35,012 bases of DNA from an uncultured Oscillospiraceae bacterium (GCA_934456315.1 CAKSHG010000004.1:1-35012); one strand, 5' to 3'. Shown: positions 16,667 through 25,200, numbered from the stretch's first letter. Translations and numbers: made by a program. The notes: generated by a model not told the origin, from the sequence alone.

Positions 16667-17951
16667 GTTAACAGCCGCGTGTTCGGCGGTAACAGCGGGG
16701 ATTCTGCTGACCGCACATTCGGCGGCGTACGGGCTGTTTTGCAGCGATACGGCGGCTGCTCCGGCGATGGCGGGATACTCCGCGCAGCTTATCGCGGCGG
16801 CGGAGCGCTTCGAAACTTCTCTGAACGCTGCTGAAACGCCGCAGACCGCCGAATCCGGAACGTCAGAAGCGGAGCCGTCTGCTCCGGAACAGACCGCCGC
16901 AGAACTGTATGCAGACCGCCTGGAGCTTTACGGAAAGTTCCGCGCGGAGCATTCCGAAATGGAATACTCCCTCGCGGAAAAGCTGATAAACTACGACCTG
17001 CTGCTGGAGCGGCTGAAAACCGGCTCGGAGCAGTACTCCAGGCTGAAATCCGGCGCAGACGAGCTTGCGGAAAAGTACCTCGTCGGGGAGTGCGGCAGGG
17101 CGGAGTGCGACGCCGCCGAGAAGCAGCAAAACGACAAGTACTGCGAGCTGCAGAGCCTGATGTTTGACATAAGCGCACTCAAGTCAGAAATCGAGCAGCT
17201 GACTGGAGAAACGCTCACCTCCGATTTCGATTTCAGCGGAGCGTACCTGATAACTGACGCGCTCAAGCTGTCAGTCGATGAGCTTTCGGAGTGGGGCGTT
17301 CCCGGAACGATATGCGTTCCGGAGGGCGCGGAATTCGCTCCGGAGCCGACCGATATAACCGCGCAGTACAACGCCGCAGTCCAGAGTTACTACGCGCTTG
17401 GCGGCGCACTGCGGACTTACGTTTCGGCTGCGGAGGGCTACGAAAGCGCCGGGGAGGATTTCCGCCTGGGCACCGTAACGGCTGACGAACTTGAGGAGCT
17501 GCGCCGGACCTACGAGGAATCCCGCCTTGAAGCGCTGCAAAAGAAAGCGGACTACGCCCTTGCTCTGCTGGAGCTTGACCAGTCCAGCGGCGGCGCGCTT
17601 ACCGCCGGGAATGGCACCGGAAGCGGGCTTGCGGCGGCTTTGCAGAGCGCGCTCCCGGAGGAGCTTCGCGGCAGCGGGCTGTGGCTCACGCGCAGGAGCG
17701 GCGGCGAGGTACGTCTGACCGTGAGCAGTTACCCGGTGAGCTTTGACCCGGAGGAGGACGAAGTCCGCTTCGAGGTCCGCTATAACGGCGTGAAGCTCGC
17801 GGCGGGCGCCGGGAGCACGGTGCGCTTTGAAGCCCCGGAGCCGGTCAGCGGCGCCGACCGCGCCGAGGTGACGTTTTACATCAACGGAAGCGCCGCCGGG
17901 AAGTATCTGATTGACATTTATTCGCCGTTCGGCGGATTCCTGGAGGGTTGA
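16656..17951 (+). CDS. Secreted alpha-helical coiled-coil protein with TolC-like segment
   Basis: This is a 431-residue protein. ATG 16656, preceded by AGGGGGTG, starts a clear signal peptide (MKRRLTAACSAVTAG, then ILLTAHSAAYG), so I prefer it to ATG 16611 inside the previous gene. After an Ala/Glu/Pro-rich linker, residues about 90-200 and 240-320 are long charged helices. The segment AEGYESAGEDFRLGTVTADEL, followed by EESRLEALQKKADYALALLELDQ, resembles the outer-membrane efflux protein (TolC) repeat, where y-x-x-G-x-v-x-x-x-E-L precedes a long helix ending a-l-l-x-L. The last 110 residues form a beta domain ending in YLIDIYSPFGGF. An outer-membrane channel makes no sense in a monoderm, so this is more likely an extracytoplasmic strut or adaptor, or a distant coiled-coil analogue. 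Confidence 0.5.
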   Translation: MKRRLTAACSAVTAGILLTAHSAAYGLFCSDTAAAPAMAGYSAQLIAAAERFETSLNAAETPQTAESGTSEAEPSAPEQTAAELYADRLELYGKFRAEHSEMEYSLAEKLINYDLLLERLKTGSEQYSRLKSGADELAEKYLVGECGRAECDAAEKQQNDKYCELQSLMFDISALKSEIEQLTGETLTSDFDFSGAYLITDALKLSVDELSEWGVPGTICVPEGAEFAPEPTDITAQYNAAVQSYYALGGALRTYVSAAEGYESAGEDFRLGTVTADELEELRRTYEESRLEALQKKADYALALLELDQSSGGALTAGNGTGSGLAAALQSALPEELRGSGLWLTRRSGGEVRLTVSSYPVSFDPEEDEVRFEVRYNGVKLAAGAGSTVRFEAPEPVSGADRAEVTFYINGSAAGKYLIDIYSPFGGFLEG

Positions 17952-17953
17952 AA

Positions 17954-18568
17954 ATGACTGAATACACCGCAATATACGAAGCCGGAGAATCCCTCGCGGC
18001 GCTGCTGCGGAGCGAGCTTACTCCGGAGCCAGTCGCCAAAAGGGAGCATATCGGGCTTTGCGAGCCGCAGTCGCCGGAGGATTTCCAGCTGACGATATGG
18101 ATATACAACGTCGAGATGATAAAGGACAGCGGGACCCGCACCGGATTCCAGCCCGACCCGGACGACCCGTCCCGGGAGCGTTTCGCGCCGATGCAGATAA
18201 AGCTGCATGCGCTGATCTCCGCGCATTCCAAGGCGCCTGCGATACAGAAGTGCGCAGACGAGTACCGGATACTGGGCAGGGCGATGCAGGTCGTCCGGGA
18301 CATTCCGGCGATACCGGCGGAGCACCTTGTAGGCTCGCTCGCGGAGCAGCCGGAGCCGGTCCTGCTCGAGATAATCAAGCTCAACGGCGAGGAGCTTTCC
18401 CGGATATGGAACAATTCCAGCAAGACGATACGCCCGTCGTTCGCGGTGGATATCTCGCAGATATTCATGCAGTCCAACCGCGTGCGTGCGGCGGCTCCGC
18501 GGATCACGTCCGCGAAGTTCGATACGAATCCCACAGTCGACAGAAAGGTGAGGACGAATGGTAATTAA
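17954..18568 (+). CDS. DUF4255-family CIS cap/terminator protein (Pvc16 N-terminal type)
   Basis: This is a 204-residue protein. ATG 17954 is 6 bases after GGAGGG; a TTG at 17948 would touch the Shine-Dalgarno and is unlikely. The family pattern is clear: an N-terminal helix ending SLAALLRSELTP, the I-W-I-Y-N-V-E strand, D-x-x-x-R-x-R-F-A-P-M-Q-I-K-L-H-A-L-I-S at 70-85, the helix EYRILGRAMQVVRDIPAIPA, and LSRIWNN near residue 155. Pvc16-type proteins sit at the distal end of the tube/sheath and end its polymerisation; some CIS use them for membrane contact. The gene is surrounded by membrane/secreted protein genes instead of lying next to the sheath genes, which is unusual. Confidence 0.85.
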   Translation: MTEYTAIYEAGESLAALLRSELTPEPVAKREHIGLCEPQSPEDFQLTIWIYNVEMIKDSGTRTGFQPDPDDPSRERFAPMQIKLHALISAHSKAPAIQKCADEYRILGRAMQVVRDIPAIPAEHLVGSLAEQPEPVLLEIIKLNGEELSRIWNNSSKTIRPSFAVDISQIFMQSNRVRAAAPRITSAKFDTNPTVDRKVRTNGN

Positions 18569-19343
18569 AAGGCTGTCCTGCGCGTTCCGGCTGACCGATT
18601 CCGGGACCGGCAGGGCGCTCGGCGGAAGCGAGGCGCGGTTCAGCTCGGACGGCGGGAATATCCGCCACGAATACAAGCCCGGCGGCTATTTCGTGCTGAC
18701 CGACCTCCCCGAGGGGAGCCATCGTCTGACCGTGACCGCTCCGGGCTACCAGCCGGAGGAGCTGACCGCGACGGTGGACTACACCAGCGGTGACGCGCTG
18801 GAGCGCGTGATATACCTCGCGCTGAATCCCTCTCGCGCTCACCCCGCAGCCACAAGAATGCCGTCGGTCTGCGGGACCGCGCCCGGGTTCGAAGCGCTGT
18901 ATGCAGTCAGCTCCGCCGGGAATCTCCGCGTTGCGGAGGAAAAAACGGCTGCGGGCGCGGTGGAGATACGAATGTTCACCGAGTCCGGAGCGCCCGCGCT
19001 CCCTGCGGATTTCCTGCTTGGCAGCGCCGACGGCTCCGCCGGAAAGACAGCCGAGCTGGTAAGGCTCACCGGAAACCGGGACGGGCTGTGCAGCGTGCAG
19101 TCCCCGCTTAGGTACCCGCACCTGCGCTCGGAAACGGCGCGGCCGCTGATAAGGCTGCGCTGCGGCGAAAACGGCGGGTTCTTCCTGCTGCTGGCGGGGA
19201 ACTTCCGCCCTGACAGACAGACCGGGAATTACCTTCTGACATTCGCTGCGGAAAAGGGCGGAAAGATAGTCACAGCGACCGTGCAGGCAGCCCCGAGGGG
19301 CTGCACGGACGCAGGAAAACTGAAATTCACAGGAGGCAAGTGA
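18558..19343 (+). CDS. CIS-associated protein with Ig/carboxypeptidase-regulatory-like N-terminal domain
   Basis: This is a 261-residue protein whose ATG 18558 lies within the end of the DUF4255 gene (11-base overlap), indicating coupled translation. The first 95 residues fit a prealbumin-like regulatory fold: CAFRLTDSGTGRAL, FVLTDLPEGSHRLTVTAPGY and QPEELTATVDY match the pattern of a body G-x-x-L / L-x-G-x-Y / A-x-G-Y beta-sandwich. The rest has no family I recognise; RLRCGENGGFFLLLAGNFRPD and NYLLTFAAEKGGK suggest another beta domain. Such domains often accompany or are fused to Pvc16-type caps, so a particle-end or surface component is likely. Confidence 0.55.
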   Translation: MVIKRLSCAFRLTDSGTGRALGGSEARFSSDGGNIRHEYKPGGYFVLTDLPEGSHRLTVTAPGYQPEELTATVDYTSGDALERVIYLALNPSRAHPAATRMPSVCGTAPGFEALYAVSSAGNLRVAEEKTAAGAVEIRMFTESGAPALPADFLLGSADGSAGKTAELVRLTGNRDGLCSVQSPLRYPHLRSETARPLIRLRCGENGGFFLLLAGNFRPDRQTGNYLLTFAAEKGGKIVTATVQAAPRGCTDAGKLKFTGGK

Positions 19344-19726
19344 TGGGAAATCCGGCAGTAAATACGGCGGTATGCCAGTGCACGTTCGGCGCAGCTCCCG
19401 CGCCGCTGACGGTGACCTCGCAGAGCACCGCAGCCGGCGGGAGCATGCCGTTCGCGACGATAATGGATATCCCGAAGCCTCCGATGACGTTCGGAATGTG
19501 CAGCAGCCTTGCAAACCCGACAGTCGCAAGCGCGACCGCCGCAGCGATGGGGGCGCTCACTCCCATGCCATGCATACCGGCGTGCGCGGCTCCCTGGGCA
19601 CCGGGCTCGCCGACGGTTCTGGTGTGCAACAAGCCAGCGCTTAATAATTCAAGCAAATGCATGTGTAACTGGGGCGGAGTGATATCTGTAACGGCGACCC
19701 CGGCGATGACGATAAACATTCCATAG
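19343..19726 (+). CDS. DUF4280-family PAAR-like spike tip protein
   Basis: This is a 127-residue protein. ATG 19343 (overlapping the preceding TGA) is 6 bases after AGGAGG; a GTG one codon upstream is a weaker choice. The pattern matches DUF4280/PAAR-like proteins: VCQCTFGAAPAPLTV, FATIMDIPKP with PMTFGMCSSLANPTVA, a T-P-M-P-C-I-P motif, then APGSPTV with a Pro-Ala-Leu, and a final CMCNWGGVISV. The eight or so Cys residues could bind metal or form disulfides. Such proteins sharpen the needle tip and can carry cargo. It is short, with no extra toxin domain, so any cargo would be a separate protein, such as the DUF4157 product encoded downstream. Confidence 0.8.
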   Translation: MGNPAVNTAVCQCTFGAAPAPLTVTSQSTAAGGSMPFATIMDIPKPPMTFGMCSSLANPTVASATAAAMGALTPMPCIPACAAPWAPGSPTVLVCNKPALNNSSKCMCNWGGVISVTATPAMTINIP

Positions 19727-19748
19727 CGACGAGGTAAGAGGTGAGATC

Positions 19749-20855
19749 ATGAACAAGCTGAAAGTCCTGCTGACGATACTGATGGGGACGCTGATAGCGT
19801 TTGCGGCGCAGCGCTCGTATTATGTCAAGACAGAGGAGCTTAGCAGCATTTACAGCGACATAATCTTCACGCGCCTCGCCGTGGAATCCCAGGAGTACAC
19901 CCGGCAGATAGAGTACGGCGTGAAAAACGGAAAGAGCCTTGAAAACTTCTATAACATCAGCTCGGTGCTGAACGGAGTGCGGCGCTGCTGCTCCTACACG
20001 AACGGCGTGTATATCTTTTCCGAGGACCGCCGCCTGCTGTACCGCATGAGCGACGGCGACGGGATCGTAACGCGGTTCAGCGTGGACGACTTCAGCGGCG
20101 GGAAAGTCTACTCGGTGTACGACGACCAGCCGGGCGGGAGGTATATCCTGACCCTGCCGATATTCGGGCGCGGGAACGAGGTGTGCGGCTACATGGTGCT
20201 GGACATCAGCCGCGACGCCGTGAACAACACGCTGTCCGACATCGCGGAGGGCTACAGGTCGCAGGCGGTGGTGCTGGCGGCGCTTTGCTGGCTGTTCGGC
20301 GCGCTGCTGATGATACATACCTGCCGCAGCCGTGAAAGGCTGTTCCGGCAGGGGACGTTCGTGATATCGCTGGTGGTGTGCATTCAGTCGGCGCTTGACG
20401 GGGCGGTGAGCGTGTTCAAGTTCAGCACGGGCATCGGGAGCATCATACAGCAGTCGGTGTCGAAAATAACGATGTCCCTGCAAAACGACCTGGACACTGT
20501 GAACGAAAAGGGCGTTGCCCTAAGCAAGATATACGACCTGAACAGCTGGCTGATGGAAAACTATAAGGATATCCCGTTCATAGACAATCTTATCTATGAC
20601 CGGAACTACAGAATAACCGCTGTCATATCGGACAGCTATATCAGTGAAAGAACGTGGAGCTACGCAGTGACCCTGCTTCTGATGCTCCTGCTGTGTACGG
20701 CGGCGGGACTGCTGCTGACTGCGGCGTCGTCGCTTATCGAGCGTTCTATCTATACATACAGGAGGAAAAAGCAGAATGGAAACATCGCAGGCACTGGAAA
20801 AACTGAACAGCCGGAGGAGGGAGAACTCGTTCCTGATACGGACGCTGGAAAATGA
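19749..20855 (+). CDS. Membrane protein with two tandem extracytoplasmic sensor modules
   Basis: This is a 368-residue protein with GAGGTGAG before ATG 19749. TMs lie at about 4-20, 171-190, 203-221 and 304-329, leaving two external loops of 150 and 80 residues. The first loop has a helix then NGKSLENFYNISSVLNG, followed by strands (NGVYIFSEDRRLLYRM, GRYILTLPIF, EVCGYMVLDIS). The second has EKGVALSKIYDLNSWL. This layout is that of a Cache-like sensor, given twice. The N-terminal half of the MFS fusion at 22743 has the same two modules with the same motif spacing, so the two proteins are paralogues over this part. There is no cytoplasmic output domain, only a short tail (GKTEQPEEGELVPD). It may be a receptor subunit that pairs with the MFS fusion or the cyclase-like receptor. 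Confidence 0.65.
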   Translation: MNKLKVLLTILMGTLIAFAAQRSYYVKTEELSSIYSDIIFTRLAVESQEYTRQIEYGVKNGKSLENFYNISSVLNGVRRCCSYTNGVYIFSEDRRLLYRMSDGDGIVTRFSVDDFSGGKVYSVYDDQPGGRYILTLPIFGRGNEVCGYMVLDISRDAVNNTLSDIAEGYRSQAVVLAALCWLFGALLMIHTCRSRERLFRQGTFVISLVVCIQSALDGAVSVFKFSTGIGSIIQQSVSKITMSLQNDLDTVNEKGVALSKIYDLNSWLMENYKDIPFIDNLIYDRNYRITAVISDSYISERTWSYAVTLLLMLLLCTAAGLLLTAASSLIERSIYTYRRKKQNGNIAGTGKTEQPEEGELVPDTDAGK

Positions 20856-21498
20856 CCCCTCCGCCGAGCGGCACTTCTGCGGGGATTCAGCGGCGGTGCT
20901 CGAGAGGAACACGGGATACTGGCTGTTCAGCGTAGCAGACCGCGGCGATTTCACGAAGCTGTATAACGAGATAGGCGGCGATATCGGAACGTTTTACGTC
21001 AACACCTGCGCGTGTATCCAGGAGATACAGGATATCTATCCCGATGTGGAGGCGCACGAATACGTCCAGTATGTGCTGGATTCAGCAGATTACCGCCCGA
21101 ATCCGGCGGCAGTGAACCCGGAGGTATCCGTGGTCCCGCTAGACGAAAGCTGGGTGGAGTTCATACTATCGCTCTACAAAAGCCCGGAGTTCGGAAACGA
21201 ACCGTACATATCCGCCTGCGTGAGGAAGAATCCCGGATTCGGCGCATTGTGCGGCGGCGAGCGGGTAGGTTACGTCACGATACACCTTGACGGCGAGATA
21301 GGCTCGATGGTGATATCGGAAAAGGCGCGTGGAAAGGGCATAGGGCGCACGCTCATGCAGTACATAACCCCGAAATACGCCGAGCAGGCAAGCATAGGCT
21401 GCGGATTCGTGCTCCCGGACAACCGCTGCTCACAGCGCATGATGGTGAATTCCTGCTTCACTGCGCTTGGTGAGAATATAATCTGGGCATACCACTGA
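20776..21498 (+). CDS. GNAT-family acetyltransferase-like protein
   Basis: This is a 240-residue cytoplasmic protein. ATG 20776 lies 80 bases inside the preceding gene with AGGAGG about 9 bases upstream, so the start is well supported despite the overlap. The C-terminal half (about 115-240) is a GNAT fold: VGYVTIHLDGEIGSMVISEKA leads into the acetyl-CoA loop R-G-K-G-I-G-R-T-L (about 188-196), then GFVLPDNRCSQRMMVNSCF, the usual N-x-x-S-x-x-x-x-x-x-x-G-F equivalent. The first 110 residues (ERNTGYWLFSVADRGDFTKL, followed by FYVNTCACIQEI) may be a divergent second GNAT half. The substrate is unknown. Its tight position between a sensor and a binding lipoprotein suggests it modifies a component of this system. 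Confidence 0.72.
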   Translation: METSQALEKLNSRRRENSFLIRTLENDPSAERHFCGDSAAVLERNTGYWLFSVADRGDFTKLYNEIGGDIGTFYVNTCACIQEIQDIYPDVEAHEYVQYVLDSADYRPNPAAVNPEVSVVPLDESWVEFILSLYKSPEFGNEPYISACVRKNPGFGALCGGERVGYVTIHLDGEIGSMVISEKARGKGIGRTLMQYITPKYAEQASIGCGFVLPDNRCSQRMMVNSCFTALGENIIWAYH

Positions 21499-21511
21499 AA
21501 GGAATGAAAAC

Positions 21512-22726
21512 ATGAAAGTCACAAAGTTACTGAAGCGCCTCGGCGCGGCAATACTTGCGGCGGCAGCGCTTCTGACGTTCGCCGGGTGCGGAGCGGACGG
21601 CGCCAACGGCGGGGCGATAGTCGAGGCGCAGCTGGACAACGCCGAGGGCACCGGCGCGATAAACCGCGCCAGCAAGCCGATAAGGAAACCGGACGGCGGG
21701 AAATTCACCCTGGCTTACGTCGATATCGACCCGTATAATGAAACGTTCCGCATGCTGTATTACGTCATCGAGAGCCTGAAGGACGACGGCTGGATAAACT
21801 ATGACGAGCTGCCGTTCGACCCGGAAACGGATTCGGATTCCCTCGCGCTGATGGACTGGCTGGCGGACAACGCCGAAAGCGAATACATGTCGTTCGACAA
21901 GACCGCGCATTACTACACCACGGTCAGCACAAAGGAAGAGATACACGACAGCCTTGAGAAGCACATCGAAAACCACGAGATAGACGCGATACTTTCGATG
22001 GGCACCTCGCCGTCGCTGATGCTGGAAGAATTCGGATTCGATATCCCGCTGCTGATGTACGCGGTGTCCGACCCGGTAGGTTCCGGGCTGATCGCGTCCG
22101 CGGATGATTCCGGAAATAAGAATTACTGGGCGCATGTTGATTCCTCGGCGTATTCCAGGCAGATGCAGTATTATTTCGACACGTTCGCGTTCAAGAAAAT
22201 AGGCTCGGTGTACGGCGACGAGGTAGTCTGCGCCCTGCCGGACTACAGAAAGGTCGCGGAGGAGAACGGCTTCCAGATAGCGGCGTACAGGCTGGATCGC
22301 GAGAGCTTCGCGGACGAGGACGAGTACTATAAGCGGCTGGAGGAGATATACCGCAGAATGGTGCGCGAGGACGCGGTGGACGCGTATATCCTCAACACGG
22401 ACGTGATCCCGTCCGTGGAAAAGGCGGCGGAGCTCATGCAGATATTCTACGACGCGAATATCCCGGTTGTCGCGCAGGTAGGCTCGGCGTATGTAAAGGG
22501 CGGAGCCGCGATGATGATAGTAGACCCTCGTGACGCAGTGGGCACCGGACCGTTCGTTTCGAACATCATCGGGTCGGTGTTCAACGGCTCGGAGCCGGGC
22601 GACCTGGAGCAGGAGTATGTAAGCTCCCCATTCCTGACGCTGAACCTTGACGTAGCCGACGAGATAGGATATAAGCCGTCTTTCGAAATGCTGATAGCGT
22701 GCGAAAAGATAATCTGTTCGGAATGA
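21512..22726 (+). CDS. Substrate-binding lipoprotein, ABC_sub_bind (PF04392-like) family
   Basis: This is a 404-residue protein starting at ATG 21512 after AAAGGAATG. A lipoprotein signal peptide (MKVTKLLKRLGAAIL...) ends in a lipobox F-A-G-C with Cys26 as the likely lipidated residue. The mature part is a two-lobe periplasmic-binding fold: KFTLAYVDIDPYNETF, IDAILSMGTSPSLMLE, PLLMYAVSDPVGSGLI, KKIGSVYGDE, AYILNTDVIPSVEKAAEL, IPVVAQVGSAYVKGGAAMM. This is the tryptophan/unknown-ligand binding family. No ABC permease or ATPase gene is beside it; the next gene is an MFS-sensor fusion. It probably presents a ligand to the sensor proteins of this cluster and not to an ABC importer. Confidence 0.86.
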   Translation: MKVTKLLKRLGAAILAAAALLTFAGCGADGANGGAIVEAQLDNAEGTGAINRASKPIRKPDGGKFTLAYVDIDPYNETFRMLYYVIESLKDDGWINYDELPFDPETDSDSLALMDWLADNAESEYMSFDKTAHYYTTVSTKEEIHDSLEKHIENHEIDAILSMGTSPSLMLEEFGFDIPLLMYAVSDPVGSGLIASADDSGNKNYWAHVDSSAYSRQMQYYFDTFAFKKIGSVYGDEVVCALPDYRKVAEENGFQIAAYRLDRESFADEDEYYKRLEEIYRRMVREDAVDAYILNTDVIPSVEKAAELMQIFYDANIPVVAQVGSAYVKGGAAMMIVDPRDAVGTGPFVSNIIGSVFNGSEPGDLEQEYVSSPFLTLNLDVADEIGYKPSFEMLIACEKIICSE

Positions 22727-22742
22727 CGGGGGAGGAGATCTG

Positions 22743-25190
22743 ATGATCAGGAAAGAAAAAAGGGCAGGCAAAAAATACTGGATACTGACGGTGTTCGCGG
22801 TGTTCATCGCGGTGGCGATGTCGTTCGTTTCCTGGCTTATCTACGCGGTTTTCTCGCAGAGCTACCGTGAGATAAAGCAGCAGTACTACGGCGTTGTTTC
22901 CCGGCAGATAGTCGAGGATATCGAAAATTCCATCAGGAACGGCAAGCAGATAGAGCGGTTCTACGGCATGGACAAGGTGCTGGGCGACATGCTGTCGCTG
23001 ATAAGCACCGAGTCGGTCCCGATAAACACCGCGATAACGGACACCAGCGGCGGAGTTCTGTACTCGTCCTTTTCGGACAGCGCGGAAAAGACCGCGTACA
23101 CGGCGCTGCTGCGGGACGAGAACGTCATTTATAACCTCGATTTCTCCGACGCGCAGACCAGCGATTACCGCATAGTGGATTCCGGGGATTATGAGATAAT
23201 GCTCCAGCCTGTCCACGACCGCCAGGGCGCGCAGATAGGCGCTGTAGCGCTGTTCTACAAGCTCGGCGATATCGAAACCGAGCTGCTGCCGCAGCGCCAG
23301 AACAGCGACCTTGTGACGATGGTCTGCATAGGCGCGACGATACTTCTGCTCGTTGTGTACTTTATCCTCATTCCGAGGTCCATTTCCGAGCATGACACCG
23401 CCGGCGACGACCCCGCAGCGGCGCTGAAGCACAGGCAGCGCGAGAATCAGTTCATGTTCGTTATCCCAGTGCTGGCGATAATGGCGGGGCTGCTGGTGCA
23501 GTGCATGATATCCTACAACGAGTACCAGAAGCGCTACAAGGACGTTATGTTCGAGGGCGCGCAGGGGATATCCTCCTACATAGGCGAGATAATCGACGAC
23601 CTGCACGAAAAGGGCGTTTCCTACGACCGCATGAACGGCCTGGCGGATTACCTTGCGGATAAGGTGGTGGATTCGCCGCTGCTGTGGAACGTGAGCGTAG
23701 TGAACGTTTACGCCGACACCTCCGACGTGCTGACCCGCAGCAGCGAGTACAACGTTTCGCTGCGGATAGGGAGCGACGGCGGCCTGAACACGCATATCAA
23801 CGTGGAGATCTCCAAGGAGTACATCGACGAAAAAATGCTCGGCATGCTGCTGGTATTCGCAGTGACCTTCGCAGTGGCGCTCATCATGATATTTGAGCTG
23901 CTGAAGCTCCCGGATTCGATGTTCACGCGGCTCTCGCGGAATTTCCGGGAATCGCGGAGCGTGCAGGCGGGGGCGGTTGCGCCGGTGCTGCGGCTGGGTT
24001 CGTTCATCGCGTATACGGGCATGTATGTCGGCATACCGTTCTCCAGCGTGCTGATAACCCAGTGGAACAAGTCGGTTTTCGGGCTTCCGGTGACGCTGCT
24101 GGCGTCCATTCCGATGACTTCGGAGCTGCTTGCCACGATGCTCTGCTCGCTGCTGCTCCTGCCGGTCTACCGCCGCCTGAACCTGAAGCTGGTGTTCTCG
24201 GTTTCAACGCTGATATCTGCGGCGGCGAACTTCCTGTGCTTCTTCGCGACCTCCCCGGAGCAGCTCATCATACTGCGATTCTGCTCCGGTATCGGCTTTG
24301 CGGGGATAAAGTACTCGCTGAACACGATAGTTTCCCTCGGCTCGCTCACGCCTGAAAACACCACCGACAACCTCGCGGCGCTCAACGCCGGACTGCTCGG
24401 CGGCATAACCTGCGGCGGAACGCTCGGCGCGGTCATCGCAAGCTCGATAAACGTCCACACCTCCTACCTCATCGCGGGGATATTCATACTCGCGTTCGTC
24501 GTGGCAGTGCTGGCGCTGTCCCCCTGGAAGCTGTTCCGTGAGAACAGCACCGACGCCGGAGAGCAGACATCCGCAAGCAGGTTCGGAGCGTTGTCGCTCA
24601 TCGTAAAGCCGTCGTTTATCAGGTATGCGCTGCTTGTCGCAATACCGATGAACGTCGGGCTGATGTTCGTGGTAGCGTTTTTCCCGGGATTCGTAGGCTC
24701 CCTGGGGCTTCCGGACGTAACGACTTCCTACGGCTACCTCATCAACGGACTTATAGGCATCTACGTTGGACCCGCCCTGCTGAAAGCACTTTCCGGAAAG
24801 CTCGGCAGGACCGCCTGCGTGGTAATATCGCTGCTTATCGCGGCAGTTTCGGTGCTGATACTGAACATCAGCGTGCCGCTGGTGATAGTGCTCGTCAGTG
24901 TAGGACTGCTGGGGCTTTTCGACGGCTTCGGCACTCCCGCCACCAGCGATTATTACGTCAACATGCCGGTGGTTAGGGAAGCCGGAGTCAGCCAGGGACT
25001 TGCCATGCTGAACGTAGTCGGAAGCGTCGTGCAGACTTTCAGCCCGGTGCTCTACTCGGCGATACTCGCCAGCGGGACCGCTGGAACGAATATAATGGGA
25101 TTCTCGTTCATCGCGGCGGCGGTGCTGTTCCTCGTCACGCTTAGAATGGACGCGGAGAAGAAGCACAAGTCAGGCTCGGTCAATATGTAA
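22743..25190 (+). CDS. MFS transporter fused to an N-terminal double-sensor module
   Basis: This is an 815-residue protein; GGGGGAGGAG precedes ATG 22743. Residues 1-390 hold TM1 (about 13-35), an external sensor (NGKQIERFYGMDKVLGDML), TMs at about 190-209 and 238-258, a second external sensor (EKGVSYDRMNGLADYLADK), and a TM at about 366-388. This is the same arrangement as the protein encoded at 19749. Residues about 415-805 are a major facilitator domain of roughly 12 TMs (GSFIAYTGMYVGIPFSSVL, LRFCSGIGFAGIKYSLNTI, ALNAGLLGGITCGGTLGAV). The transporter part may act as a receptor or couple transport to signalling. Related fusions in Clostridia usually end in a SpoIIE/PP2C output; here no output domain is attached, so signalling would need partner subunits. 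Confidence 0.85.
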   Translation: MIRKEKRAGKKYWILTVFAVFIAVAMSFVSWLIYAVFSQSYREIKQQYYGVVSRQIVEDIENSIRNGKQIERFYGMDKVLGDMLSLISTESVPINTAITDTSGGVLYSSFSDSAEKTAYTALLRDENVIYNLDFSDAQTSDYRIVDSGDYEIMLQPVHDRQGAQIGAVALFYKLGDIETELLPQRQNSDLVTMVCIGATILLLVVYFILIPRSISEHDTAGDDPAAALKHRQRENQFMFVIPVLAIMAGLLVQCMISYNEYQKRYKDVMFEGAQGISSYIGEIIDDLHEKGVSYDRMNGLADYLADKVVDSPLLWNVSVVNVYADTSDVLTRSSEYNVSLRIGSDGGLNTHINVEISKEYIDEKMLGMLLVFAVTFAVALIMIFELLKLPDSMFTRLSRNFRESRSVQAGAVAPVLRLGSFIAYTGMYVGIPFSSVLITQWNKSVFGLPVTLLASIPMTSELLATMLCSLLLLPVYRRLNLKLVFSVSTLISAAANFLCFFATSPEQLIILRFCSGIGFAGIKYSLNTIVSLGSLTPENTTDNLAALNAGLLGGITCGGTLGAVIASSINVHTSYLIAGIFILAFVVAVLALSPWKLFRENSTDAGEQTSASRFGALSLIVKPSFIRYALLVAIPMNVGLMFVVAFFPGFVGSLGLPDVTTSYGYLINGLIGIYVGPALLKALSGKLGRTACVVISLLIAAVSVLILNISVPLVIVLVSVGLLGLFDGFGTPATSDYYVNMPVVREAGVSQGLAMLNVVGSVVQTFSPVLYSAILASGTAGTNIMGFSFIAAAVLFLVTLRMDAEKKHKSGSVNM

Positions 25191-25200
25191 GGAGGAGATC

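Noticed and set aside
22743..25190. Two separate genes (sensor and MFS) instead of one fusion
   Set aside because: The frame is continuous with no stop or internal ribosome site near residue 390-415, and the TM order is consistent with a single chain.
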